Below, in pieces: positions 34,418-43,136 of a stretch of 48,298 bases of DNA. Each line of letters opens with the position of its first letter. The stretch's first letter is position 1. A program made the translations under genes and the position numbers. The DNA comes from Planctomycetota bacterium (lineage in GTDB: Bacteria > Planctomycetota > UBA8108 > UBA1146). Under the pieces are notes generated by a model, which worked only from the letters and a program-made list of their open reading frames with translations, ran no database searches and was not told the origin of the DNA. The DNA is taken from NCBI GenBank assembly GCA_013911165.1, contig JACETR010000013.1, positions 1-48,298 on the forward strand. The letters run 5' to 3'.

Positions 34418-35491
34418 TTACGGTTTCTCGAGTTGAACGTCATCGATCATGATGAGGTGGTCGGGGCCGCCGGTGTAGATCAGGCGCAAGGCCTCAACCA
34501 TGTCCCAGTCCACCTCACCCTTACGGGTAAACTTTTTCAGATCGAGGCGATACTCTCTCCAGCCACCCTTGGGGTTGACGGAGGTATTGAATCCATCCCG
34601 CTGCCATGCACGAGCGCCACCTCTGCGCATTCCACCTCTGGGAGCCCGGACTTGTGCACCGTCAACGTCAAAGAGCACAAGAATATTGGGTTTGGCGGAT
34701 GGATTTTCACAACGGAGTGAAATGGTGAGGTAGCGGTAATCGGTCATGCTCTCACCTTCCTCCATCATTTTGTTGAATGCCTTGTTGCCGATGGTGACCC
34801 AGGAGAGGCGTTCGGTGGTCTGCCAGTGAAGTGCAAACTTGCCACTGCGAACATCGCCATCTTCGGGTGTGCCGCCGACGACCTTGCTGTTACCACCCAT
34901 TCCCTGGTTTTGCCCCCGGCCCCGCCCTCCTCGACCTTGGTCCTCTTCTTCTTCCGAGTCCTCTTCGTTTGAGGCTTGCTCATTTTCAAAGTCCTCGATC
35001 AGAAGATAGATTTCATCGATGAGGGCTTTTCGCAGTTCGGCGACTTCTTCTCCGAGGCGTGTTCCCTCGAAGGCCTCTTCTTTGGGGTCTTCCTTGATGA
35101 TGACGTTCAGGGCTTTACGAAATTGATTCTTCTTGTGGTAACGGTTGGCTTTGTCGAGAACAGTACCGGCTTCCGCTTCCCGGAAATAGCGGTCGATGAT
35201 CTCTGCGATGGATTCTTCCGGCTTTCGAACTTTGGATTTCACTCTCTTGATAATCGCGAGAGCTTTGGAGAATTCTCTGGCTTCCAAATGCTCACGGTAC
35301 CGGTCGAGATCCTGATTCAACTTTTCGTCATTGAGGTCGAGAGGAGGCAGGGGAGGAGTTTCATACTCCCTCTCTGCAACTTCCTCTTCTGCGGCCTCCC
35401 CGGAGTCTTGAGCCAGGAGAAGAGGCTGCCAAAAGGAGAGGCACATCGCAGCGAAGAGAGTGATCAGGAAAATTCTGGCTTGCAAACACAT
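34418..35491 (-). CDS. Secreted hypothetical protein with coiled coil and beta-sandwich-like end
   Basis: I recognise no family. The 356-residue protein has a signal peptide (about 1-27, LITLFAAMCLSFWQPLLLAQ), a helical charged region (about 45-165), an acidic and Gly/Arg/Gln-rich linker with GGRGRG (about 170-195), and a C-terminal domain (about 200-356) built like a carbohydrate-binding beta sandwich (FALHWQTTERLSWVTIG, IYTGGPDHLIMIDDVQL). ATG 35491 has GGAGG about ten bases upstream; an ATG 18 bases earlier is possible. It leads a - strand unit with the esterase and porin, all exported. Confidence 0.75.
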   Translation of the reverse strand: MCLQARIFLITLFAAMCLSFWQPLLLAQDSGEAAEEEVAEREYETPPLPPLDLNDEKLNQDLDRYREHLEAREFSKALAIIKRVKSKVRKPEESIAEIIDRYFREAEAGTVLDKANRYHKKNQFRKALNVIIKEDPKEEAFEGTRLGEEVAELRKALIDEIYLLIEDFENEQASNEEDSEEEEDQGRGGRGRGQNQGMGGNSKVVGGTPEDGDVRSGKFALHWQTTERLSWVTIGNKAFNKMMEEGESMTDYRYLTISLRCENPSAKPNILVLFDVDGAQVRAPRGGMRRGGARAWQRDGFNTSVNPKGGWREYRLDLKKFTRKGEVDWDMVEALRLIYTGGPDHLIMIDDVQLEKP

Positions 35492-35860
35492 GTCGGGGGT
35501 TCCTCCCATGAAGAACGGTCTAAAGAACTCCTGAATCCTACCGGCGACTGTCCGGCAGGAGCCAGTCCGATCCACTGAAGGTCCGGAAAAACCGGAGAGA
35601 ATGGATCAGAAGATCCCTTTTTAGCAGGCTTAGTGTCTCTAAGTTTATTAAAAACAACGGTTTATGTGGTTTTCGCCGCTTTGCTGGCGGTTACTGGTCT
35701 GGAACCCCGTAAAGGCGATGGGGTTCTGTGAATTCCGTCGGATAGTTCACCCTGCGAGGCAGGTGTGCTCGATAGGGCATCGGTCCTGATTTAGACTGCA
35801 CGGCCTGAGAACGAACCCCGGAACCGGTCATCGCAACCGGTACGAGAAAGAGGTAACACC
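35492..35860. other. Divergent intergenic region upstream of trxB
   Basis: About 370 bases without a gene. It has an A/T-rich stretch (35640-35655) and several hairpins: TCCGG-AAAAA-CCGGA (35582-35596) and GAACCCC/GGGGTTC (35702-35726). It must carry promoters for trxB and the secreted-protein unit. No clear sigma-70 pair could be settled. The trxB side ends GAGG seven bases before ATG. Confidence 0.45.
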
Positions 35861-36784
35861 ATGGTGCGCGAAGTCGTGATCATCGGATCTGGTCCCGCTG
35901 GATACACTGCAGCAGTTTACACCGGAAGAGCCCAGCTGAACCCGATGGTATTCGCCGGAGCCAACAGCGGCGGCCAGTTGATGCTGACGACCGATGTCGA
36001 AAACTACCCGGGCTTCCCTGAAGGGATCATGGGACCGGAGTTGATGGAAAATTTCCGCAAGCAGGCGGAGCGCTTTGGTGCAGAAGTTCACTACGAGAAT
36101 GTTGTTGAGATCGATTTTTCCAGCCGTCCGTACAAGATCAAATCTGCGACACAGGAAGTCGAAGCCAAAACGGTGATCATCTCGACTGGGGCCAGTGCGA
36201 AGATGCTGGGCCTCGAATCTGAGAGTCGCCTGATGGGCCATGGTGTGAGTACCTGTGCTACCTGTGATGGATTCTTCTTCAAGGGGAAAGACATCGCTGT
36301 CGTTGGCGGGGGGGACTCAGCCATGGAGGAAGCGGTATTCCTGACCAAGTTTGCGGACAAGGTGACCGTCATTCACCGCAGAGGAGAACTGCGGGCTTCC
36401 AAAATCATGCAACAAAAAGCATTCGACAATCCCAAAGTGGAATTCATGTGGCACTCCGCCATCACCGAAGTTCTTGAAGAGGACGGCAAGGTGAGTGGTG
36501 TGGAGGTTGAAAACCTCGAGTCAGGGGACAAATCTACTCTGCCATTGAGCGGAGTATTCGTGGCGATTGGCCATACTCCGAATACTTCCCTCTTTGAAGG
36601 GCAGTTGGATCTCCACGACAACGGATACATCAAGACTTCCGAGGTGACCCGCACGAGCGTGGACGGGGTTTTCGCCTGTGGTGACGTTCAGGACTTTACC
36701 TACCGCCAGGCCATCACTGCTGCAGGTAGTGGTTGTGCTGCAGCGATCGATGCTGAGCGCTGGTTGGAGCACCACGATTCATAA
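35861..36784 (+). CDS. trxB: Thioredoxin reductase (NADPH)
   Basis: A 307-residue flavoprotein of the low-molecular-weight TrxB class. It has the FAD site GSGPAGYTAAVY, the redox pair C132-A-T-C135, the NADPH site VGGGDSAMEEA with HRRGELRAS, and the C-terminal FAD segment GVFACGDVQDFTYRQAITAAGSG. It passes NADPH electrons to TrxA and, through TrxA, to DsbD, ribonucleotide reductase and peroxidases. ATG 35861 has GAGG seven bases upstream. A TatD-like hydrolase follows after 76 bases. Active-site Cys are normal codons. Confidence 0.96.
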   Translation: MVREVVIIGSGPAGYTAAVYTGRAQLNPMVFAGANSGGQLMLTTDVENYPGFPEGIMGPELMENFRKQAERFGAEVHYENVVEIDFSSRPYKIKSATQEVEAKTVIISTGASAKMLGLESESRLMGHGVSTCATCDGFFFKGKDIAVVGGGDSAMEEAVFLTKFADKVTVIHRRGELRASKIMQQKAFDNPKVEFMWHSAITEVLEEDGKVSGVEVENLESGDKSTLPLSGVFVAIGHTPNTSLFEGQLDLHDNGYIKTSEVTRTSVDGVFACGDVQDFTYRQAITAAGSGCAAAIDAERWLEHHDS

Positions 36785-36860
36785 GCCGGGAAGCTGAGCC
36801 AAGTGGTTAACCGGCATTCAGGTCGTGAGTTGAGACATACCGAAGTGAAAAGGTAACAAC

Positions 36861-37670
36861 ATGAGAATCTTTGACCCACACAGTCACATGATTTCACGGA
36901 TCACAGATGACTACGAAAAAATGGCGGTCGCGGGGATCGTTGCGATTACGGAGCCTTCATTCTGGTTGGGTGAACCCCGAAAGTTTGCAGGAACCTTTTA
37001 CGATTACTTCGATCACATCACCAACTTTGAGCGTCAAAGAGCCGCTGAGTATGGCATTCAGCACTTTTGCACGATTGGCGTGAATCCCCGTGAGGCGAAT
37101 AACACAGAGTTGGCCAATGAAGTTCTCGAACGGATGCCAGATTGGTTTCAGCACCCCTCTGTGGTTGCTGTCGGTGAACTTGGTTTTGACCTGATCACTG
37201 ATGAAGAAGAGACCATCCTTCGGAAGCAGTTGGAGATGGCTTTTGACGCCAACCTTCCGGTCATGATCCACACGCCGCACCGTAATAAACTCGAGGGAAC
37301 GAAGAGGACCATAAAGGTGATCCAGGAAATGAAATTGGATCCCGCAAAAATTCTCATGGACCACAACACCGAAGAAACGATCCAAGTCAGCAAAGACAAT
37401 GGATTCTGGTGCGGGCATACGGTTTACCCCGTGACAAAGCTCAGCCCCGAGAGGGCCACTGCCATCTTCGAAGAGCAGGGCGCAGAAAAAATGTTGGTCA
37501 ACTCTTCCTGTGACTGGGGGCCCTCAGATCCACTCAGTGTGCCCAAGACGATCTGGGCGATGAGGCGCCAGGGATTCAAGGAAGAAACGATTCGAAACAT
37601 CGTCTGGGATAATCCGATCGAATTTTACTCACTTTCAGGCAAGGTCGATTTGAAGCCGGGTTGGGATTGA
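36861..37670 (+). CDS. TatD-family metal-dependent hydrolase
   Basis: A 269-residue TIM-barrel amidohydrolase-like protein. HSHM (residues 7-10) is the first metal motif, GELGFDL and MIHTPHRN are mid-barrel metal blocks, and CDWGPSDPLSVP the late Asp. The family includes TatD nucleases and uncharacterised hydrolases; this one is closer to the uncharacterised group often found next to other metabolic genes, so the substrate is unknown. ATG at 36861 has AAGGT eight bases upstream. It is two bases from folE, so they are probably translated together. Confidence 0.8.
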   Translation: MRIFDPHSHMISRITDDYEKMAVAGIVAITEPSFWLGEPRKFAGTFYDYFDHITNFERQRAAEYGIQHFCTIGVNPREANNTELANEVLERMPDWFQHPSVVAVGELGFDLITDEEETILRKQLEMAFDANLPVMIHTPHRNKLEGTKRTIKVIQEMKLDPAKILMDHNTEETIQVSKDNGFWCGHTVYPVTKLSPERATAIFEEQGAEKMLVNSSCDWGPSDPLSVPKTIWAMRRQGFKEETIRNIVWDNPIEFYSLSGKVDLKPGWD

Positions 37671-37672
37671 AA

Positions 37673-38242
37673 ATGAACCGTGACTTTGATGTAGAGAAGA
37701 TCCGTGAAGGGGTCAAGTTGATCCTCGAGGGAGTAGGTGAGGACCCGAAACGGGAGGGTTTGCTCAATACACCTGACAGGGTTTCGCGGATGTACGCTGA
37801 AATCTTTCAGGGTCTCCGAGAAGACAGCAGTCAGGTTCTGAATACCGTATTCAGTGAGGATTACGATGAGATTGTTCTCCTCAAAGACATTCCCTTTGTC
37901 TCCGTGTGCGAGCATCACCTGATGCCGTTTACGGGAAAGGCACATGTGGCCTATCTTCCCGGTAGCAAGATCGTCGGACTTTCGAAATTGGCAAGAGCTG
38001 TGGACCACTTTGCAAAAAGACCGCAGGTGCAGGAGCGATTGACCAAGCAAATCGCCGATCTGATCTCCAGTGAGTTGGAGCCCAAAGGTGTCACCGTTGT
38101 GATTGAAGCGACCCACACTTGCATGACGATGCGTGGAGTCAAAAAACCCGGAGGGGTGATGACCACCTCTGCCATGAGGGGGCTCATGCGAGAAAATCAG
38201 GCGACTCGCAATGAGGTGCTGAATCTGATCTACGGAAAGTAG
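37673..38242 (+). CDS. folE: GTP cyclohydrolase I
   Basis: FolE converts GTP to 7,8-dihydroneopterin triphosphate, the first step to tetrahydrofolate and to queuosine. The 189-residue protein has SVCEHHLMPF, whose Cys79 and His binds zinc, LSKLARAVDHFAKRPQVQERLT, and THTCMTMRGVKKPG with the second zinc Cys. ATG at 37673 lies two bases after the preceding stop; the TTG at 37661 would only add four residues. FolK is at 4.6 kb; no other folate genes are seen. Confidence 0.96.
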   Translation: MNRDFDVEKIREGVKLILEGVGEDPKREGLLNTPDRVSRMYAEIFQGLREDSSQVLNTVFSEDYDEIVLLKDIPFVSVCEHHLMPFTGKAHVAYLPGSKIVGLSKLARAVDHFAKRPQVQERLTKQIADLISSELEPKGVTVVIEATHTCMTMRGVKKPGGVMTTSAMRGLMRENQATRNEVLNLIYGK

Positions 38243-38251
38243 GGGGAAGCG

Positions 38252-38560
38252 ATGTCGACTCGCCCTGACGGATTGTTTGAAGTCGAATGTCCTCACTGTG
38301 ATTGCAAATTGACCATCGACCCCAGGGCCAGACGTATCTTCCATGTGGTCACCCAGGGTGAGGATGGCCAGCCCAAATCATTTGAGTCCGCAGTGGAAGA
38401 TGCCATTTCCTCCCCTTCAAGAGCCCAAGAGAAGTTTGAGAAGGAATTGGCCAAAGAAGACGGGCGTGGTGAAAAACTGGATCAGCTATTTGAAGAAGGC
38501 CTGAAAAAAGCGGAAGACGACCCTGATAAAAAACCCCCGTCCCTCTTTGATTTCGACTGA
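38252..38560 (+). CDS. Small zinc-ribbon hypothetical protein
   Basis: A 102-residue protein with CPHCDCKLTID near the N-terminus, then a RRIFHVV strand, and a mainly charged, helical and acidic remainder ending PSLFDFD. The single CPHC pair may bind zinc or an iron-sulfur centre with a partner, or in a dimer. Small proteins with this layout occur in Planctomycetes. ATG 38252 has AGGGGGAAG four bases upstream. It is nine bases from folE and 14 from the NYN gene, so it looks like part of their operon. Confidence 0.72.
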   Translation: MSTRPDGLFEVECPHCDCKLTIDPRARRIFHVVTQGEDGQPKSFESAVEDAISSPSRAQEKFEKELAKEDGRGEKLDQLFEEGLKKAEDDPDKKPPSLFDFD

Positions 38561-38574
38561 GATCGGTTCCGGTC

Positions 38575-39081
38575 ATGAAGTGGATTATCGACGGAAACAA
38601 TCTGATCCATGCCGATCCGGAGTTGCGTCAAAGGATGGGGGAAAGCGGCTATTCCGCAGCGGTTCAATTGCTCTGTCATGAACTGAATCGGGCTGCCTCG
38701 AGGGGAGACCACTTTGTTCTTTGTCTCGACTCAGGGGCGGGAACCATTCCTCCGGGGGCTTCTGGACCCCAGCTTGAAGTTCATGTTGCCGAGCATGGCA
38801 GTACCGCCGACGACCTGATCCTCCTGTTGATCCAGCGTGAAGAGAGTCAAAAGCGTATTGAAATCGTGACCAATGATTTCAAGGATATCGGCAAACGGAT
38901 GCCGGGCGGTCATGTCCAGCACTGCTCCTGTTCCAGTTTTCGACAGAGAGCACTCTCCACAAAAAGTACTAAAAAGTCTGCGAATCCCGGTGGGCAATCC
39001 GGTGGAAAGCCTGCACCGCCCAGAAGCAAGAAGCAGATCGATTACTGGCTTGATCAATTTTCCGATGAAGAGGGATCGTGA
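38575..39081 (+). CDS. NYN-domain (YacP-like) RNase
   Basis: A 168-residue protein with the NYN/YacP-type PIN-like fold. IIDGNNLIH is the first acidic motif, followed by CLDSGAG, the central ADDLILLLI helix with its two Asp, and VTNDFKDIGKR with the late Asp. YacP/Rae1-like proteins cut RNA, in Bacillus on ribosomes. The C-terminus is basic and Pro/Gly-rich, perhaps RNA-binding, and ends in DYWLDQF. It is 14 bases after the zinc-ribbon gene and overlaps the CYTH gene start by four bases (GTGA). Confidence 0.83.
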   Translation: MKWIIDGNNLIHADPELRQRMGESGYSAAVQLLCHELNRAASRGDHFVLCLDSGAGTIPPGASGPQLEVHVAEHGSTADDLILLLIQREESQKRIEIVTNDFKDIGKRMPGGHVQHCSCSSFRQRALSTKSTKKSANPGGQSGGKPAPPRSKKQIDYWLDQFSDEEGS

Positions 39082-39701
39082 AGGAGTTTGAGGAAGTCGA
39101 ACTCAAGTATCTTCTGGGCAGCGACGCAGATCTCGAAATGCTGGCCCAGTCACTTTCAGGCTTTCAGGCTGATTTGAAGCAACAGAACATTTATCTCGAC
39201 GTCAGTGGGAAGTTGCGAACCCGAGGCTGTCTCTGCCGAATCCGAATAGAGAATGGTAAAGGAGAAGTCACTCTCAAGGTGGCTGGCGGGATCAAGGATG
39301 GAGTTTCTTCTGCTACTGAGTTTTCAGAGCCATTGACTTCGGTAGCACTCAAGCAAGTTGAGTTGAACGATTTCATGGGTGCTCTTCGCGGAATGAAGTG
39401 TCTCGAAAAGCTGGAATCCCTCTGTGGGGAAGAATTGGCATATCTCAAAGAGTGGGGCCGTATCCGAAACCGGCGTCGATGTTTCCGATTGGATCAGGGT
39501 TGGGTTGTGGAGTTGGATCGCGCACTCTTCCCAGATGGAACGATTCGACGTGAGTTGGAAGTGGAGACGGATGATCCACGGGGGACCAGAGAAGTGATCG
39601 ACGGAATTCTCGGGAACTTACAGATCTCCTGGCAAGAAGCCCATGAATCCAAATCATGCCAGCTTTTCAGAATCCTGGATGAATCTGGGGCGGAGTCCTG
39701 A
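39078..39701 (+). CDS. CYTH-domain protein (triphosphate tunnel metalloenzyme)
   Basis: A 207-residue CYTH protein. The N-terminal ExExK signature is EVELK, followed by a CLCRIRIENGKGEVTLKV strand pair and, near the end, ELEVETDD with two acidic pairs. Such tunnel enzymes act on triphosphates (thiamine triphosphatase, inorganic triphosphatase, adenylate cyclase class IV). The substrate cannot be set from sequence. GTG at 39078 overlaps the NYN stop, and GGAG is present two codons later, so its own initiation site is weak. It converges with the adenosyltransferase gene. Confidence 0.82.
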   Translation: MKEFEEVELKYLLGSDADLEMLAQSLSGFQADLKQQNIYLDVSGKLRTRGCLCRIRIENGKGEVTLKVAGGIKDGVSSATEFSEPLTSVALKQVELNDFMGALRGMKCLEKLESLCGEELAYLKEWGRIRNRRRCFRLDQGWVVELDRALFPDGTIRRELEVETDDPRGTREVIDGILGNLQISWQEAHESKSCQLFRILDESGAES

Positions 39702-39730
39702 AAGCCCGAAGAGATGTCGCATTCCACTCG

Positions 39731-40327
39731 TCAGTCGGAGGAAGATTCATCGGCAATCCAGGGGACGTCAGGAATTCCCTCTGCCTGATTGGCGGCTCTG
39801 GCGTGCAAAAAGAGCAGATCTGAAAGCCGATTCAGGAAGACGACCGCGGAGTGACCTTCTGCCGCCTCATTCAAAAACTGGACCGTTTTTCGTTCGGCAC
39901 GCCTGCAAACGGTTCGTGCCCTGTGAAGCAAGGCCGCATTCAGGGATCCGCCGGGAATGATGAAATTTTTGAGGGCGGGCAATGCCGATTCCCATTCGTG
40001 GATCCAGTCGGTGAGCTGGTTCGAATACTGATCGCCGATCCTTGTTGAGGGACCGTCTTCTTTTCCACAGCCAGGTTGGGCCAGGTCTGATCCCAAATCA
40101 AAGAGAAGGGACTGGATTTTTTCCAACTGGGTACGGATGGATTCGGGAAGATTGTGCCCCCCTGACGCGTGGGGAGGATTTCCGGCAGCGATGATCACAC
40201 CAATCTCGGAATTCAATTCATCGACACTGCCATAGGCTTCGATACGGGAATGGTTTTTGGGGAGGCGACCTGAGCCGAATACACCAGTATCTCCTTTATC
40301 GCCACCACCGGTTGCAATGGATCCCAT
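39731..40327 (-). CDS. Corrinoid adenosyltransferase, PduO/MMAB type
   Basis: This enzyme adds the 5'-deoxyadenosyl group of ATP to cob(I)alamin to make coenzyme B12. The 198-residue protein has the N-terminal TGGGDKGDTGVFGSGR ATP loop and the helix RARTVCRRAERKTVQF that holds the PduO signature. The ATG at 40327 is chosen because AAGGAG lies six bases upstream; a longer form would overlap the Memo-like gene. Adenosylcobalamin is the cofactor of the class II NrdJ encoded at 43.1-46.6 kb, so the pair makes metabolic sense. Confidence 0.92.
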   Translation of the reverse strand: MGSIATGGGDKGDTGVFGSGRLPKNHSRIEAYGSVDELNSEIGVIIAAGNPPHASGGHNLPESIRTQLEKIQSLLFDLGSDLAQPGCGKEDGPSTRIGDQYSNQLTDWIHEWESALPALKNFIIPGGSLNAALLHRARTVCRRAERKTVQFLNEAAEGHSAVVFLNRLSDLLFLHARAANQAEGIPDVPWIADESSSD

Positions 40328-40347
40328 CGACTTCTCCTTCAATCTCA

Positions 40348-41145
40348 TTAAATGACAAGGGAAGCCGCACCCCATTGGGTGTTTGCGGATTCCACTTCGC
40401 CATGTTCCAGAAGATGACCTTTGAGGCCGTGCCGTTCTTTTGCTTGGCCCAACGCTACCAGCATTGGAGCCATGTTACGCAGCTTTCCCTGAAGGGAAGA
40501 TTCGAAAAACAGGTGAGGATCGGGATCGAGAATATGGCGCAGGATGGTGGCGTCGGCCGTCACTTCAGATTCCGGGGCAGAAGTGTTCCTCTGTGGAAGA
40601 GAGAGTCCTGCCACGACACACGCTCCCTGTTCTTCAGTCAGGGCCTTGCCGAGTCGAGTTCCGAGATCGATCAGGGATTGAGGCTTATCGACTTTCTCGG
40701 GAAGGATCCACGGGACAAATCGACAACCGGGTGCCAAAACCTGACACAGGAGCGGGGTCAATCGCTGTAATGAAGATCCGGAGATGTCCATTTCCGAAAC
40801 GATATCCAAATCCGATTCCATGCGATTCGCCAATCTTGCGGAGAGGCGTTCGTCGATGGAGCAGGATCCCAGTGCGGTCTCGACCTGTCCCATCGATTGC
40901 ATGACCGGTTTTGTAACGGGACCGGAAGAGATCACAACCAACGTCCGGGGTCTCGATCTGAGAACCAGAGTATGTAGCGCCCTTGCACCAAAGCGTGCAC
41001 CGGCGGGGCATTCTGAATCGGGAACGACGATGGTGTTGATCCCCTGGGGGATTTCCTCGGGAATACTCCACCCTGTGACCAATCCTTCGATGACCTCTGT
41101 GGTCTCGTCGCGGCTCAGCTGGGGATTGAGGGCGTAGTCGTTCAA
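40348..41145 (-). CDS. Memo-like (AmmeMemoRadiSam B-type) protein lacking metal histidines
   Basis: A 265-residue protein. Its pattern of strands matches the Memo family: TIVVP, RTLVVISSGPVT, TALGSCSIDERLSARL, then LTPLLCQVL...CRFVPWILP, and NMAPMLVALG near the C-terminus, closing GAASLVI. Canonical Memo has IAPHAGY, a LGPSH-type and a SSDLSH-type histidine; here the matching segments read VPDSECP, ISSGP and GLSLPQR. So the likely metal ligands appear lost. The start is TTG at 41145, overlapping no coding, with GGAAGAG six bases upstream, one base after the mqnC stop. The family match is my own alignment by eye. The function is unknown. Confidence 0.6.
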   Translation of the reverse strand: MNDYALNPQLSRDETTEVIEGLVTGWSIPEEIPQGINTIVVPDSECPAGARFGARALHTLVLRSRPRTLVVISSGPVTKPVMQSMGQVETALGSCSIDERLSARLANRMESDLDIVSEMDISGSSLQRLTPLLCQVLAPGCRFVPWILPEKVDKPQSLIDLGTRLGKALTEEQGACVVAGLSLPQRNTSAPESEVTADATILRHILDPDPHLFFESSLQGKLRNMAPMLVALGQAKERHGLKGHLLEHGEVESANTQWGAASLVI

Positions 41146-41146
41146 A

Positions 41147-42310
41147 TCAATCTCTTCCCGAACCCTGGGGAACCGGTCGATCCTTGAGGCGACGATAACC
41201 GGCGTTTCGCAGGCCAGGCTTGAATCCCGCTTTTTCGATGGTCGTGCGTAACAGATCCTCCGTCGCCTGGTGATTGGCGCCGGCAACTGAAATAACATTT
41301 TCCTCGATCATCACTGAACCCAGATCGTTGGCTCCTCTTTGCAGACCGAGTCTTCCTTCTTCAAGTCCTACGGTCAGCCATGAAACCTGAAGGTTTTTGA
41401 TGTTGTCGAGGAAGATCCGCGAAACAGCCAGCCAACGGGCGTATTCGTCAGCAGGAACCCTTTCGGTGATCTTTTTTCCGAGAGGGGTGTTATCCGGTTG
41501 GAATGTCCAGGGGATGAAAGAGATGAATCCTCCAGTCTGATCCTGAACGTTTCGAACTCTCTGGAGATGCTCTGCCCGCATCCAGTCCGTCTCACCGAGA
41601 CCGATCATCATCGTCGCGGTTGTTGGCAGTCCGGCTTCATGGGCTTGAGCAGAAATGTCGAGCCAATCATCTGCTCCACAGGAAGATCGGCGTCGCTTGC
41701 GGATGGCATCGACAAGGATTTCACCACCCCCGCCCGGGATCGAATCGAGTCCAGCAGATTTGAGTTCCCGGAGAATTTCATCTGCGGGCAATCCGGTAAC
41801 AGACGTGAGTGCATGAATTTCGGTGGGGGAAAAACAGTGCAGGTAAAAATCAGGATGACGCTCCTTGATACTGCGGAGCATGTCCGTGTACCAGCTGAGA
41901 GGAAGATCCGGATGCAGCCCCCCCTGCATCAGGGTTCCACTGCCACCCAGTGAAATCGTCTCATCGACCTTCTCATGAATCTCGTCGAGGCTGAGGAGGT
42001 ATCCCTCTGGGTCCCCGGGTTTGCGATAAAACGCACAGAACGCACAGACGGATGTACAGATGTTGCTGTAGTTAATGTTACGGTCGACCACATAGGTGAC
42101 GATGTCGTCGGGGTGGAACTTGGACCGGATGGCATTGGCGCATGCGAACAAGTCCTCAGCATCCGCGTGGAGAGCCAGAGCGAGAGCGTCCTCAACAGAG
42201 ATTCTCTCGCCAGTCTGGGCCCGGCGAAGGATTTCACTGCAGGAATCGGCATCGCTGCAGGAGGGCTCGAAGCCCTGATTCCAGCGTTGTTCAGCCTCTG
42301 GGTTGCTCAC
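41147..42310 (-). CDS. mqnC: Radical SAM cyclic dehypoxanthinylfutalosine synthase (MqnC)
   Basis: MqnC closes dehypoxanthine futalosine to the spiro compound cDHFL in the futalosine menaquinone pathway. The 387-residue protein has the cluster-binding C85-x3-C89-x2-C92 in [14 protein letters not shown], preceded by RNINYSN, then [47 protein letters not shown] and [11 protein letters not shown], which together separate MqnC from MqnE and CofH. The start is GTG 42310 with GGAGG six bases upstream. A Memo-like gene follows at once. The other mqn genes lie outside the window. Confidence 0.93.
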   Translation of the reverse strand: MSNPEAEQRWNQGFEPSCSDADSCSEILRRAQTGERISVEDALALALHADAEDLFACANAIRSKFHPDDIVTYVVDRNINYSNICTSVCAFCAFYRKPGDPEGYLLSLDEIHEKVDETISLGGSGTLMQGGLHPDLPLSWYTDMLRSIKERHPDFYLHCFSPTEIHALTSVTGLPADEILRELKSAGLDSIPGGGGEILVDAIRKRRRSSCGADDWLDISAQAHEAGLPTTATMMIGLGETDWMRAEHLQRVRNVQDQTGGFISFIPWTFQPDNTPLGKKITERVPADEYARWLAVSRIFLDNIKNLQVSWLTVGLEEGRLGLQRGANDLGSVMIEENVISVAGANHQATEDLLRTTIEKAGFKPGLRNAGYRRLKDRPVPQGSGRD

Positions 42311-42396
42311 TTCAGACCTCCGAATCGTTCAGGTTTCACCTTCGATCGTAAGCCTCGGTTCCGGATGAGGCTACCCATCCGGACCTTTAAGGGAGA

Positions 42397-42978
42397 TTAC
42401 ATGCGCGGGGGATTGATACCCGTTTGTCCCTGATACTTACCACCCCGATCGCCATAAGAGGTTTCGCACTCTTCATCGCTCTCAAAGAAGAGAACCTGGG
42501 CCAATCCCTCATTGGCATACACCAATGCGGGGAGTGGGGTGGTGTTGGAAATCTCCAGAGTGACGTGCCCCTCCCATTCCGGTTCGAAGGGCGTCACGTT
42601 GACGATGATTCCGCAGCGTGCATAGGTCGATTTACCCAGGCAGACGGTGAGGACCGATCGGGGGATCTTGAAGTATTCGATACTGCGGGCGAGGGCAAAA
42701 GAGTTGGGAGGGATGATGCAACAATCGGTTTTGATGTCGACAAAGGATCGATCGTCGAAATTTTTTGGATCGACCATTGAGCCATGAACATTGGTGAAGA
42801 CCTTGAACTCGTCGGCCACCCGGAGGTCATAGCCGTAGCTCGAGACACCGTATGAGATGGCTCGCTGGACTTCTCCGCTTTCATTGACGCTTTCGCGAAC
42901 CTGTTGGGGAGCGAAAGGGGAAATCATTTCATGCTCGGTCGCCATTTGGCGAATCCAGCGATCGGACTTGATACTCAT
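42397..42978 (-). CDS. dcd: dCTP deaminase
   Basis: Dcd deaminates dCTP to dUTP, the usual supply of dUMP for thymidylate. The 193-residue, trimeric-enzyme-sized protein shows SSYGYDLRV, the active-site block [33 protein letters not shown] and [15 protein letters not shown], with catalytic Glu in VTLEI. ATG 42978 has GAGGAG upstream. Lying just after nrdJ, it places two deoxynucleotide genes together. A terminator lies between them, so dcd may have its own promoter. Confidence 0.95.
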   Translation of the reverse strand: MSIKSDRWIRQMATEHEMISPFAPQQVRESVNESGEVQRAISYGVSSYGYDLRVADEFKVFTNVHGSMVDPKNFDDRSFVDIKTDCCIIPPNSFALARSIEYFKIPRSVLTVCLGKSTYARCGIIVNVTPFEPEWEGHVTLEISNTTPLPALVYANEGLAQVLFFESDEECETSYGDRGGKYQGQTGINPPRM

Positions 42979-43057
42979 CTTTTCTCCTCACCTTTCCACA
43001 GCGATCTGACGCTGTTGAAGATAACCGTGCGGGAGCCCTTGCCCCATCCAAAACTGT

Positions 43058-43099
43058 GAATAACAAGAAGCGAGGGCGGTGTGAGTCACCGCCCTCGCC
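43058..43099 (-). terminator. Rho-independent terminator of nrdJ
   Basis: GCGAGGGCGGTG (43070-43081) pairs perfectly with CACCGCCCTCGC (43087-43098) around a five-base loop. On the - strand the stem is followed by TTCTTGTTATTC. It lies 38 bases after the nrdJ stop. Confidence 0.85.
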
Positions 43100-43136
43100 T
43101 CCCGGTCAATCTCTCGTCAAACCACGGTGACCGTGA

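Noticed and set aside
42361..42382. CCGGATG/CATCCGG hairpin between dcd and mqnC as a terminator
   Set aside because: No T-run follows on the transcribed strand; could be any small structure.
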